Shown here one piece after another: positions 1 through 10,060 of a DNA stretch of 64,000 bases. The position numbers and the translations under genes are program-made. The notes below the pieces were generated by a model. That model worked only from the letters and a program-made list of their open reading frames with translations. It searched no databases and was not told where the DNA came from. How positions within the stretch are numbered: the first letter of the stretch is position 1; each line of letters opens with the position of its first letter. The stretch comes from Erodium maritimum (Eukaryota; Streptophyta; Magnoliopsida; Geraniales; Geraniaceae), in assembly GCA_963921825.1 (NCBI GenBank), contig OY997589.1, positions 43,968,638 through 44,032,637 on the forward strand, in the 5' to 3' direction.

Positions 1-767
1 AAGTGTGCCGACTTGGTCAGTCGATCAACCACCACCCAAACAGCATCGTGCCCCTTCGACGACCTGGGTAACCCACACACAAAACCCATAGTCACGTGCT
101 CCCACTTCCACTCGGAGATCGGTAAAGGTTGCAGCAAGCCTGCGGGACGCCGATGCTCGGCCTTCACCTGTTGGCAGGTGAGGCATCGGGAAACGAAATA
201 TGCAATTGCCCCACACATCCCACTCCACCAAAACTGTCGTCGCGTGTCTCTATACATCTTGTTGCCACCGGGGTGCACAACCAGACGGGAGTGGTGGCAC
301 TCTCGCAATACGGTGTCTCTGCACCCGCTGGGCACAAACTGCCGTCCTCTAAAACGGAGACCCTGATCGGTGCCCATCTCCCAACCCTCGAGCTTGACAC
401 CGTCGATCAATCTCTCACGAATCCCTGCTGTCTCGGCATCCTCGGTCTGTGCCTCTAGCACTCGAGAAAATAACGTGGGCTGAGCCACCAAGGCACACAA
501 GGCCATACCATCTGTGACCTCCTCCAACTCCAGTCTGAATAAACTCAACTGCTCCAGCATGCCCCACTCTCGGACCGCCATGCTGGCAACACAATGACTC
601 GACTTCCTGCTCAAAGCATCGACGACGACGTTCGCCTTGCCCGGATGATAGAGCAACTCGAAGTCGTACTCGTCAAGTAACTCCATCCATTGCCTTTGGC
701 GCATGTTCAGATCGCGCTGCGAGAATATATACTTGAGGCTCTTGTGATCTGAAAACACCCTGAACTA
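1..767 (-). pseudogene. Gypsy-1 pol: RNase H end and integrase N-terminal half
   Basis: Reading down from the TAG at 765-767, the pol frame stays open to the window edge (about 254 codons). It begins with the RNase H segment DHKSLKYIF and the linker containing DALSRKSSH. The integrase zinc-binding domain follows, with HPGGNKMYRD and CLTCQQVKAEH giving the HHCC ligands. The integrase core then starts, but the first catalytic Asp is lost: the segment reads MGFVCGLP where element 2 reads MDFVSGLP, with the Gly codon at 84-86. The remaining Asp and Glu lie outside the window. Because the frame has upstream stops and a dead integrase site, I treat it as a pseudogene fragment. Confidence 0.9.
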
Positions 768-2063
768 CTCACCGTACAGATAGTGTCTCCAGCTCTTCAG
801 CGCAAATACCACCGCTGCTAGCTCAAGATCATGGGTCGGGTAGTTGCGCTCATGCACCTTCAACTGCCTCGAGCCGTAAGCAACCACCTTTCCACTCTGC
901 ATCAAAACACAACCTAGCCCTTCGCCTGAGGCGTCACAATACACGTCATAGCCTACTCCCCGCTCTAGAACAATCAACACTGGAGCGGTAGTCAATCGAG
1001 CCTTTAGCTCGCGGAAAGAGTGCTCACACTCATCCGTCCAAAGGTACTCCGCCCCCTTGCGGGTCAAAGCTTTCATAGGTGCTGCTAGACGCGAGAAATC
1101 CTGAACAAAGCGTCGGTAATATCCTACCAACCCTAGAAAGCTCCGAATCTCAAATACACTGCTGGGTCTGGCCCACTTCGACACTGCATCAACCTTAGCC
1201 GGATCGACCAAGATGCCCTCTCGAGATACCACATGCCCGAGGAACTTCACCTCTGTGAGCCAAAATTCGCACTTCTCCAGATTTCCGTACAACTGGTGAG
1301 TGCATAAGAGTGTCAAAACGGTCCTCAGATGCTCCTCATGCGCCCCCTCACTGGGCGAGTAGATCAAGATGTCATCGACAAAGACTACTACAAACTGGTC
1401 CAGATAAGGTCTGAAGATGCCATTCATCAAGTCCATAAAGGCGGCCGGTGCGTTCGTCAAACCGAACGGCATCACCAGAAACTCAAAGTGTCCATAACGA
1501 GTTCGGAACGCTGTCTTCTCTACGTCCTCGGCTCGGACCCTCGGCTGGTAGTACCCCGATCGAAGGTCGATCTTCGAGAAATACTTTGCTCCCCTCAGCT
1601 GGTCGAATAGATCATCAATCCTCGGCATCGGATAGCGGTTCTTCACTGTCACCCAGTTAAACTTCCGGTAATCGATACACATCCTCAAGGCTCCACCCTT
1701 CTTCTTCACGAAGAGGGCGGGTGCTCCCCATGGAGATACGCTCGGGCGGTTGAAACCCTTCTGCTGCAGTTCCTCGAGTTGTCGCTTTAGCTCGACCAAC
1801 TCGGCTGGCGCAAACCGATACGGCGTCATCGAGATCGGCGCCGTACACGGGATCAGATCGATCCTGAACTCCACCTCGCGCGCTGGCGGCAAGCCTGATA
1901 GCTCCTCCGGGAAGACCTCCGGAAACTCCCACACTACCCTCGGTAGCTCTCTGCTACTCTGCACGATCTCTACCTCAGATCCCGTAGTCAAGGCGGATAA
2001 GAGAACTCCGCTCTTGCTACCCAGAACACACGTGATCACCCTATCACCTGACCTCACTGTCAC
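765..2063 (-). pseudogene. Gypsy-1 pol: reverse transcriptase and RNase H start
   Basis: An open stretch of 432 codons encodes the end of protease, the RT core and the beginning of RNase H. Visible RT blocks are the linker [15 protein letters not shown] (near residues 46-60), [42 protein letters not shown] and the catalytic FVDDILIY (Asp pair at about 230-231). RNase H starts at [13 protein letters not shown]. The stretch is bounded by TAG at 2064-2066 and TAG at 765-767. Both lie in the same frame as flanking homologous protein, so the boundaries are mutations and not true ends. The RT core itself looks intact. It would act in cytoplasmic particles to copy element RNA. Confidence 0.93.
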
Positions 2064-2486
2064 CTAACGTCGATAGCAATCGATCGTCGCTCGATACCTC
2101 GCGAGCCAGTCCATACCCAGAATTACATCAAAGGCGTTCATATCAAGAACGAGTAAGTCACCAAGAAAGGGGCAATCTGCCACCCTAATCGCACAGTCTC
2201 TACAAATGGTGCTCAACACCACCTCACCCGTAGCCGGGGTCTCCAAACAAAGGGGTTGACTCAAAGTCTCCACCCGCAAACCCAAGGAAAAAGCAATAGA
2301 CGAAGAGATGAACGAATGGGAAGCTCCCGTATCAAACAAAAATGAAGTCCACGAATTATAAAGTAAACACGTACCCTGAGTGGCCTCGTGGCCGGCGTAC
2401 GGCCTCTCAACTCTTGAATCAGTAATTGCAAAGACTCGGCCCTGCTGTGCCGGTGGTCCTCCTCTCGGTGGTGGGGGAAGTGCCAC
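2064..2486 (-). pseudogene. Gypsy-1 aspartic protease domain
   Basis: The frame encodes a retropepsin-like protease with the active-site segment FLFDTGASHSFIS, followed by the second conserved block DVILGMDWLARYRATIDCYRR. It lies between the zinc knuckles and RT in one frame, as in a gag-pol polyprotein. The stop at 2064-2066 is TAG, at the position where element 2 has a CAG Gln codon after IDCYRR. There is no Met at 2486; this is simply an internal part of the polyprotein, and the apparent start is a GTG codon. Confidence 0.9.
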
Positions 2487-2798
2487 CTGCTGCCCAGCTC
2501 TCGGCTGGTGTCTCTGACCTGCTGCTCCCGCCGCCTGACGCGGAGCTCTCTACTGCTGTGCCTGACGTGGTCGGCTAGGTGGTGCATGGCGTGTCTGAGT
2601 CTGCTGGGGCCTCGGTGCAGGCGCTCTACCAGCTAGCTCAGGGCACGTCCGAATGAAATGATCAGATCGACCACACTGGTAGCATCCCCTCTGCACCCCC
2701 TGCTGTGCCAGCTCAGGACACGCATGCACAAAGTGGTCGGGGCTGCCACACTGATAACACCCCCTCGGCTCACTCTACTGTCTGTCTCTGGTCCCCTA
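2487..2798 (-). pseudogene. Gypsy-1 Gag C-terminus: two further CCHC knuckles, three TAG stops
   Basis: In the frame shared with gag and pol this segment contains two CCHC zinc knuckles, CYQCGSPDHFVHAC and CYQCGRSDHFIRTC, separated by about 11 residues. With CPRCGQQGHLARDC just upstream, the protein would have three knuckles, whereas one was recognised in element 2. The frame is interrupted by TAG at 2796-2798, 2775-2777 and 2550-2552, with no frameshift between them. After the knuckles comes a Gln/Arg/Pro-rich linker that leads into the protease. CCHC knuckles of Gag bind element RNA during packaging (known for the family). Confidence 0.85.
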
Positions 2799-3894
2799 GG
2801 GACGATCATCATGGCGCTCTACAGGTCCAGTGCCCCTCAGGCAGTCTCGTGCCAGGTGACCCTGCTGTCCACACCGAGGACACAACTGTGCCACCGGGGC
2901 GGGTCTCACTGACGCTACGGTCCCTGCTCGGCGCATGCCATCCTGTTGAAACTGAGGTTGAAAGTGTCCTGCAACTCTCTGTCTGCGTCGGTCTCGACGA
3001 TCAGACGGCTGAACAAAACCACTCGGCCTAGGCCTAGTCTCTCGCACCCTGATAGTCTCTCTGAAGTGTCTCTCCATGGCTAAAGTCTGATCCAAGAGCG
3101 TGGAGTACTCTGCGGTCCTGAAGGCGATGACCTTGTCGGCTATCGACGGGATGAGCCCGTTCTCAAATCTCCTGCATCGGTCGTCCACAGTCCGAACCAA
3201 CTCCGGCGCGAAGCGGGCCAGAGAAGTAAACCTCACTGCATACTCAGAAACACTCAATCCTCTCTGACGTAGGTCCAGAAACTGTTGGCGCCTGTCATCC
3301 CGAATGGAGCGAGGGAAATACTGTTCCAAGAACAGCCTGCTGAACAACTGAAAATCACTGCCGACCCTGTCCTGCACTGACTGCCACCAGTAGTAGGCCT
3401 CTCCCTCAAGCTGAAAAGTGGCGAACGAAACTCTCAAGCGCCCCTCCGATACTCCAGAGGTATCGAGGTTGCGGGTAACCCGCTCCAACCAACCCGAGGC
3501 TGCCTCGGGGTCCGCTCCCCCGGAGTAGGTCGGCGTACCGAGTCTACGAAACTCCCTGAGCGACTGGGCCGTGAGGCTATCAAGCTGGCCTGGCCTCACC
3601 AAAATCTGCTGAAGCAACAGGCACGGGCTCTGGTGCTGGTGCTGTAGTCCCTTGCTGCGCACTCAAAGCTGCTAGCACAGCGCGGACCACCTCCTCGAGA
3701 GGGGTCGCCTGAGTCGGCTCTGCGACTGGAGATGTCCTGGGTGGCGACCCTGTTGGTCCACCCTCAAAGCTCTGATGCTCTGTGGAAGCAGCATCCTGGG
3801 CGTCAGCTGCCCCCTCCTGCTCAGCGGCAGGTGCCTGACTCGGACCCCCGACTGGGTGGCTCCGGGTACCTCTCGGAACATACGTACGAGCCAT
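2796..3894 (-). pseudogene. Gypsy-1 gag (capsid/nucleocapsid)
   Basis: The likely start is the ATG at 3892-3894 (protein begins MARTYVPRGTRS). Element 2 has the same start context, with MAPTYVPRGTRR. The Gag core (retrotransposon gag domain) shows LREFRRLGTPTYSGGADPEA and WLERVTRNLD, followed by YYWWQSVQDRVG, LFLEQYFP, FLDLRQRGLSVSEYAVRFTS and a CCHC knuckle CPRCGQQGHLARDC near the end. The N-terminal part up to about 3610-3660 and the core are in different frames, so there is one indel there. The N-terminus is Pro/Ala/Gln-rich. Confidence 0.88.
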
Positions 3895-4652
3895 GTCGCC
3901 TATCCGCCTGCACGGATAACGCACATGTTCAGTACTTAGTTCAACAACGGTTCTCACACGTTACAAGGACGATCACACGCGTCACACAAGTCACCCACAA
4001 TATACGCCTCTCATACTTAGTAGATATATATACTCATATATAATAGCACACAAGTTCGCATCTCTATGCGTCTCACAGCAACAACCAGCGATTTAAGCAA
4101 TCAACCACCAACTCCCACAGGAGGGTTCACACTCAAGCACACCACACAAACACAAATCAATAGGCATACCCCTTGCTCGGGTATCCTCCCACAAAGAGGG
4201 GTTTAGCACTTAACACAGTTCAATTCCATAATTACCCTTAACATTTCCTTCCCTTCCGTGGATCCCCATTTCTTACCTCTTACCCAAACTTTTCCATTTC
4301 GATCTCATGTTGTTACAACCCGATTCAGGCGTCCCCGAACCTCATTGTAACAACTTGACATCGAACCATCACGCTCAACTACAGTGGCGCCCCTGAGTCA
4401 ACCAGTGATGGTGCAATCATTTTAGTTCTACTGAAAATTTGGCATGACCCATTCGTATTTTCCCTTAACCCTCCGCTTAAGCGGGACAAGTACCAACACA
4501 AATTCACAAGACAAAAGTACGCAGAGTTCTCATGCTCGGCCAAAGACACCACACAGTGAATAAACGGAGTTCTCGTGCTCCTAAAGTACACAACGCAATC
4601 AATAAACAGAGTTCTCGTGCTCCCAAATACTACGGGGTGCTCGTGCCCTAAA

Positions 4653-4769
4653 CTCGCCACACACGGGCACACGGGGTTCTCGTGCCCCAATCTCGCCACA
4701 CACGGGCACACAGGGTTCTCGTGCCCCAATCTCGCCACACACGGGCACACGGGGTTCTCGTGCCCCACC
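4653..4769. repeat. 39-bp tandem repeat, three copies, in gypsy-1 leader
   Basis: Three adjacent 39-bp units (4653-4691, 4692-4730, 4731-4769) begin ctcgccacacacgggcacac and differ by one or a few bases, the third diverging at its end. Degenerate copies of the ggttctcgtgcccc part continue on both sides (about 4510-4900). The unit contains the near-palindrome ggggttctcgtgcccc. Confidence 0.9.
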
Positions 4770-5308
4770 AACATCCTCAACACAAACGATATACGGGGTT
4801 CTCGTGCCCCACTCAGAGTTCTCATACAACGGAATACGGGGTTCTCGCACCCCACCCAAAACACGCAATACAAGCACACATGGAGTACTCATGCTCCAGA
4901 AAGTGGTCATTCAACCAAGTCAACACTTGAACAAGACCAAACTACAACCTGAAAATTTTCGAAATGATCCACCAAAATGGCAACACCACCAACCGTTGGC
5001 TCCCTCTACAACAATGCATAGCGGGTCGATCATTGCCCGTTAATCCAATTCCGATCTCAACCATTCAGCTTCACCGATCACTAGGGAGAGGATACCAATC
5101 AAGTAATGCAACCATTGTAGTGTAAAGACTCCATTTAGGACAAACATTAAAGCGACTCACAACTCAGGTCGTTCCCACTCTCTGCGTCAATGTTTCCAAA
5201 TCGCATCACTGAGCATCACGACTCAGACTCCCTAACTCTACCCACCTAATTGACTTCGGTCCGAGGTTTGAAAACCAGTTCACAAGACACCTGTTTCAAA
5301 TGAAACCA

Positions 5309-5321
5309 GGCTCTGATACCA
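5309..5321 (-). promoter_or_regulatory. Primer-binding site of gypsy element 1 (tRNA-Met type)
   Basis: On the minus strand the LTR ends in TGACA, then come three bases and TGGTATCAGAGCC, which matches the 3' end of plant initiator tRNA-Met used to prime minus-strand synthesis. This fixes the LTR boundary at 5325 and the element orientation. Confidence 0.92.
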
Positions 5322-5620
5322 AATTGTCACGCCCCAAATCCGGTTCCTGCCCGGACTCGAGGCATGACTAGGATCAAACGAATAAAAAGGCAATAACTCA
5401 ACAATAACTTCCTGAAAATTTCCAATATAAAACTCAAATCCACATAACTCAATTTAAAACATAAATAACCCTCCAGGGGTGTAATAATAATCCTCCAACA
5501 TAGTTTGTTCAAAACTGAAATGAAATAAAAACGAAGTCTCTACAAGACACCCACACTAAGAAGCTCCCGAGCCTCTACTCCTCAATCAAGCCTGTAATCA
5601 CAACAATAAACTCGTAGGGG

Positions 5621-5634
5621 TGAGCTTGCGCTCA
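5621..5634. promoter_or_regulatory. Conserved LTR hairpin TGAGC-N4-GCTCA
   Basis: A 5-bp stem with a 4-base loop (tgagcttgcgctca) sits about 300 bp inside the LTR end. The same hairpin in the same context (next to tagggaaaa) occurs at 16765-16778 and, with a 5-base loop, at 13255-13269. Its function is unknown. Confidence 0.5.
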
Positions 5635-5981
5635 GTAGGGAAAATACATAACAAGGTGGACTTTAAACTCAATAAATTCAACAGCAAAGTCAACAAGATA
5701 ATTCTTAACAAACACGGGTAATAGGTAATCCAGTCAATGCCGTGGCACATGAAGTCACCACCCTCCGATCCACATATGATGTGTCCTCTCGGATTTTCCC
5801 TCAAATCCAGAGGAGACGCATATCATTGAGGCGACCGGAAACAACCCCCTAAGGGCGCTTATCATCGGGATTCTCAGAAACGTCTCCAAGTGATTTTATG
5901 TCCTCGGGAACCAAGGTATTACTCCCATAGGAAGCATACACTTGGGCAATTCAATAATAATCAGATAATAATTGAGTAACA

Positions 5982-7669
5982 TGTTGGGTCTCGAGGTAGG
6001 GTTGGAGATGAACCAACTCACAGCGGAAAATCAATAAAAACCAAGAGACGATTAAAACCATGAAACAACTAACAAAGAATGGATTCACAAGAGAAAAATT
6101 CAGCACTATCTCTTACCAAAACAAGAACACCGGTTAACGAATGATTGGCTTGAGTCTCCAAGACGCCTACGTATCCACATGGGAATCAAAGCCACGTAGT
6201 TCTTCTCTTTGAGGACTCAAGAACACAAAAATGGAGGAGGAAACTAGCCAAACCCGAAATGGCCATGGAAGAGGGAGAGAAAATGTGTTTCCTATTCTTG
6301 TTTTGTCTTTGTTATGTTGAAAAAAGATGACATAAACATAAAAAAACCCATACTTGTCCAACTAAAGGCATGGGACAAGTATGGTGTCAAGTAAGGTGTA
6401 AATAGGACAAAGTATGGCAAGACAAGATTGGGTTAGGTGGTGAATCACCAACACCTTAATCCTTGTCTTGCTTACTTAGTACTAATTAATCAAGACTTGA
6501 TTAATTAGTTCCATGGGCCTTGGTTGCATGGGCCTTTCATGGGCCTCTTGGAACATGGCCCGTGGCCATTTCCAACGAGGTCCCGTGATTCGCTCATCGC
6601 CTCCATGCCTTCCATACCGGAAATGTCCAACATTATCCGACGCGATCAATCCCAAGACTCCAAGCCTTGTCTCGATCCGTAAAGTCCTATTCACTTACGG
6701 GCACATGACCCAAAACCCAGTTTTGGTCATGTCCCGAGACAACTCCCCTTTGGCCATTCTCCATAAATGTGTCAATGAGTTTCATCCTCCGGTGTGACCC
6801 TTAGGTTTATGCATGTCAATAGATCAACGTAAAATACCATTTTACTTGATCCTATTTAAGTGGCAACTAACGAGACTTTAGTATTGTCTGACACTACATA
6901 ACGAATCGACCCTGTCGATTCTAACCTTTCCGTCGTCCCTGTCATTATCCTTTTATCTCCGATATCCTGATTGAGATAAGGCATAGAGCCGTCATCCTTA
7001 TTATTCTCAATCATCGTTCCTTGATATGTGAGATGACTGAAGATATGATACCCAGTATCATGTGCATGGCCATGCTATTCTTTCAGTCACTCTCGATCAA
7101 GCGGCCGAGAACCGATATCTTTCCCATACCTCAGTATGAGGGATAAATCCCTTAGCCGTCTTTCGTGTCACTCATGTAGCCCGTCCCCAAGCCAATCCTG
7201 GCCGTTGTGGAAGCCCTGTTACGGACAACGTTAGGCTCAGGTCAAACTCAGTTGTTGACTACATAGAGATCACAAAGACTCCTTGGTCTAAGGATACATG
7301 ACAAGCTACGACAATGAATATGTTCATGACCTGATCTATGGCACATATTCATGTCGGGTCGTCCAATATCATGTCCCACATGATATCTATGATAAGACTC
7401 CGGAATCCCATTCCAATGACTAACAGAACGTAAGCCATAAAGAGCCATCTTGCATACTAGTCGCTTCTAGTGAAGCTTTGTTAACTAGGGACCCATCGAG
7501 TGTGATCTATCTCGATCTATGGTTCTATTCGCATGGTGGGCATAGATCAGAGCACACATCGATATATTACTCCAACACATAAGTAATATAAAGCCGCTTT
7601 AATTTTATTGCTAACGATGATATATACATTTGGACATTTAGGATTGAACTATGGGCACTAAGACTAACA
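5982..7669 (-). mobile_element. Solo LTR of the copia family (TSD TAACA)
   Basis: A 1688-bp LTR, on the plus strand tgttgggtctcgagg ... gcactaagactaaca, is flanked directly by taaca at 5977-5981 and 7670-7674. There is no internal region, so it arose by LTR-LTR recombination after insertion into the gypsy-1 LTR. Its length equals the LTRs at 22241-23928 and 53519-55206 exactly. Orientation follows the full-length copy at 46784-55206 (minus). Confidence 0.93.
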
Positions 7670-8570
7670 TAACACACTCAACCGAAACACGAAGCAATCC
7701 ATTCCTAACAACACACCAATTCACTATCACACATACCTCACGCATCACCGTTTCACCACAACACACAGCACACGAATCACATGATCACAACACACGAATC
7801 ACACAATCACAACTTACCGTTCACTTACCAGTCACGACCCATCGGGCATCGATCACCTGATTGCACCGCTCGGTACAACCAGTCATACTCGATGCCCCAA
7901 GCAACCATTTAGGGAAATCAAGCAATCATTCAAATACATTCAACGGTCAAGCACGAGTTTAATCAACCAATCATAAAAACTCCAATCGAGCATTCAAATA
8001 TGCAATTCAACTAGTTCCATTAGACTCTTTAGCCTATCCACTAAGCAACCAAACAACCAAGCATGTGATCCTAACACGCAACTAATCCGAGGGCTTTGCC
8101 AAGGCCGCTCTACCAGTAAAACAATTCCCAAGTATTGAAAGCGAGTTACTCTAGTGATTGGCATCCTAATCATTCACCACTAGACACTTCCGGTTATTAG
8201 CAATTGAAAGACAATTATTCTAGTTATTCGCATCCTATAGGCATTTCTAGGACCTTTCCAATTTTATTAGCCTAACATGCATACTAAGCATCATAAACGA
8301 GGAGTTAAGACTTTCCCTACCTCGAGGTCTTCCTCTCAACACTCTGATGATAAGCCCGGTGGTCACCACTCCGTTATTCACACCGGTCCCGGCGTGATCT
8401 TTGCTCCTCTAGCTCGATCCCCAAAGTCTTGGACACAAAGAAACGTTAATTAGACTCCACTTAAACAGCAAGTAAGACCCCCAAAGCCCTTCCAAAGTTC
8501 AGCTCAAAACCAAGATCAACCAAGGTGAAAAACCCTCAAAGAAACCCCCGCCCTGCTCGGCAACGGACCT

Positions 8571-8686
8571 GGTCACGGACCCGTGACGTCAACCCTCACG
8601 GTTACCGTCACGGAGCCGTGACGAGTGCCGTCACGGACTCCCTCACGGAGCCGTGACGTTGCCCGTCACGGGATCCGTTGCGCACC
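8571..8686. repeat. Cluster of GTCACGG-NN-CCGTGAC palindromes
   Basis: Five or more imperfect copies of a 14-16 bp palindrome (for example gtcacggacccgtgac) are packed into about 115 bp, rich in CpG. Similar clusters occur in the LTRs of the different gypsy element 2 at 42751-42847 and 60381-60500. They lie upstream of the LTR tail, where promoter elements are expected. Confidence 0.8.
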
Positions 8687-9659
8687 AGGGCAGTTTCGCC
8701 CTTCTTCAACCTCCAGCTCCTTTTCTCCGAAAAACCACCTTCAAACCCCAAATTTTACCCCTTCCAACTACCAAAACAGTCAAAATCCTTCAATACTCCT
8801 CTACCCATGGTAGGAATCAACAAATAAGCAAGTTTCTAATGATTCATCAAATCAAAACCAACTTAAAAGCTCCAACAAACTAAGGATTTCTCACAAAAAC
8901 CCAACAAAGCTTCTTATCAACAACATCTCACACCATTTCTACTCAAACCCAACAACATCTAGCAATTTCACCCAAAACCCATGAAAAGAGATGAAGGGAA
9001 ATGAGGATTAGAGAGTTCCATTACTTCTAGAAGAGTGAGATGAAGAAGATGGTAAGGATTTTGAGAAGGGATGGCTAGAGGAAGACTTCAAGTGGCCTCC
9101 TTTTCCTTGTTTCTTCTTCAAAGCTCCATGGGAGCTCCTCTCTCTTGCTCCTCCTCCAATTTTCGGCTACACCAAGCAAAATAGGTTGGTTTTGCTTTTC
9201 CAAACTCATATAATACCTAGATGTGTCAAATGACTAAAAGCCCTTGAGCTAGAATCCCTTGTAGAAGCTTTTGGGAGGGTATAATGGTCCAAGACCACTC
9301 CCTTTTCTCTCTTTCAACCAAAAAGGGACAAGTGTTAAAATAGGTTATTTAGTTTTCCAAAATAATTTCCAGCACAATAAAAATAATGCTTTTAGTCGAT
9401 AAAAAGTCTCGTTCTGACCAAAATTGACTTCCTCCAACATTATACTCAAACGAAAGGAATTTATCCCCTTAAGCAAACCGTGATGATGGCTAAGTCGTTT
9501 GGGTTCCGGAAAAGTCCCGAGTGACTTCTTGAGCCATCGGTTGACTTTCCGGTAGCAAGTCAAACTTGCTTGAAAAGCCACCGGTTCGACCGGGAGCGGG
9601 TCTTACAAGCATTTACTCAGTATTAAAGTAGATTCGGAAGCATCTACTCAGTGTTGTAA

Positions 9660-10060
9660 ATGCTTTATATGAAAGTAGATCCAGAAGCATCTACCCAGTG
9701 TTCACGACATACATGTCATGTTGAGACCCCAAATGAGACTGAGTTTCTCTGTATCACCAGAAGTGATAAATATGGTGAAAAACATCTACTTGAAAAATTA
9801 CAAGCTCTATCATTAGGTTTGTATTATACAACCATAAGAGCAATTGAAACCTATGCGACTGAAGTTCATTAGTCCAGATATTTTTATGCTTTGGCATAAT
9901 CGTCTTGGTCATCCTTGATCAACGATGATGCGTAGAATTGTTGAGAACTCATGTGGACATTCATTAAAGGGCCGGAAGATCCTAATGTCCAATGAGATAT
10001 CATGTACTACTTGTTCACAAGATAAATTAATGGTCAACCATATAAAGACAATTTTAGAAT
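9660..10060 (+). pseudogene. Copia pol remnant: gag-pre-integrase region
   Basis: A 70-codon open piece (9660-9872) encodes EASTQCSRHTCHVETPNETE and GLYYTTIRAIETYATE. In other frames just downstream the sequence gives WHNRLGHP and RRIVENSCGHSLKGRK, the usual gag-pre-integrase signature. A stop follows the HNRLGHP segment. Three or more frame changes make it non-functional. Confidence 0.65.

Larger units (their letters stand above)
3895..5324 (-). other. Gypsy-1 5' leader between PBS and gag
   Basis: About 1.4 kb of untranslated leader separates the PBS from the gag start. No conserved protein is visible. The stretch at 4510-4890 is made of variants of a short unit containing ggttctcgtgcccc, with a regular tandem array at 4653-4769. 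Open frames across this array are repeats of one low-complexity peptide in several frames and are not supported as genes. Confidence 0.75.
1..9607 (-). mobile_element. Ty3/gypsy element 1 (minus strand, 3' end beyond window)
   Basis: On the minus strand the order is 5' LTR (9607 to 5325), primer-binding site, leader, gag, protease, reverse transcriptase, RNase H and integrase. This order (RT before integrase) defines Ty3/gypsy. The integrase runs off the window start, so the 3' LTR and the second target-site duplication cannot be seen. The closest relative here is element 2 (41862-60951), whose Gag and Pol align throughout and which ends in a chromodomain-like tail, so this is probably also a chromovirus of the Tekay/Del type (inferred). 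The coding frame has one frameshift and five in-frame TAG codons, so the copy is dead. It sits in an older copia remnant that starts at 9608. Confidence 0.93.
5325..9607 (-). mobile_element. 5' LTR of gypsy element 1 (interrupted by a solo copia LTR)
   Basis: Read on the minus strand the LTR begins TGTAAGACCCGCTCCCGG (9607) and ends GGGGCGTGACA (5325), with proper TG...CA termini. Removing the inserted 1688-bp solo LTR and its 5-bp duplication leaves about 2590 bp, which is long for an LTR. It contains a palindrome cluster at 8571-8686, a TGAGC/GCTCA hairpin at 5621-5634 and the terminal tail shared with the other gypsy LTRs here. Confidence 0.85.

Noticed and set aside
164-400. Frames within 1-460 on either strand other than pol
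   Set aside because: They overlap the clear integrase frame and have no conserved motif.
1-3894. Endogenous caulimovirus (pararetrovirus)
   Set aside because: LTRs, PBS and an integrase are present and there is no movement protein.
4653-4769. Possible CRISPR array
   Set aside because: The units are contiguous without unique spacers, and the DNA is plant nuclear.
4379-4879. A 166-codon minus-strand frame of repeated GHENPVCPCVA peptide
   Set aside because: It follows the 39-bp tandem array; neighbouring frames are open too, and it lies in a retroelement leader.
5309-5321. tRNA-Met gene piece
   Set aside because: Only 13 bases complementary to the tRNA end, placed next to an LTR: it is a primer-binding site.
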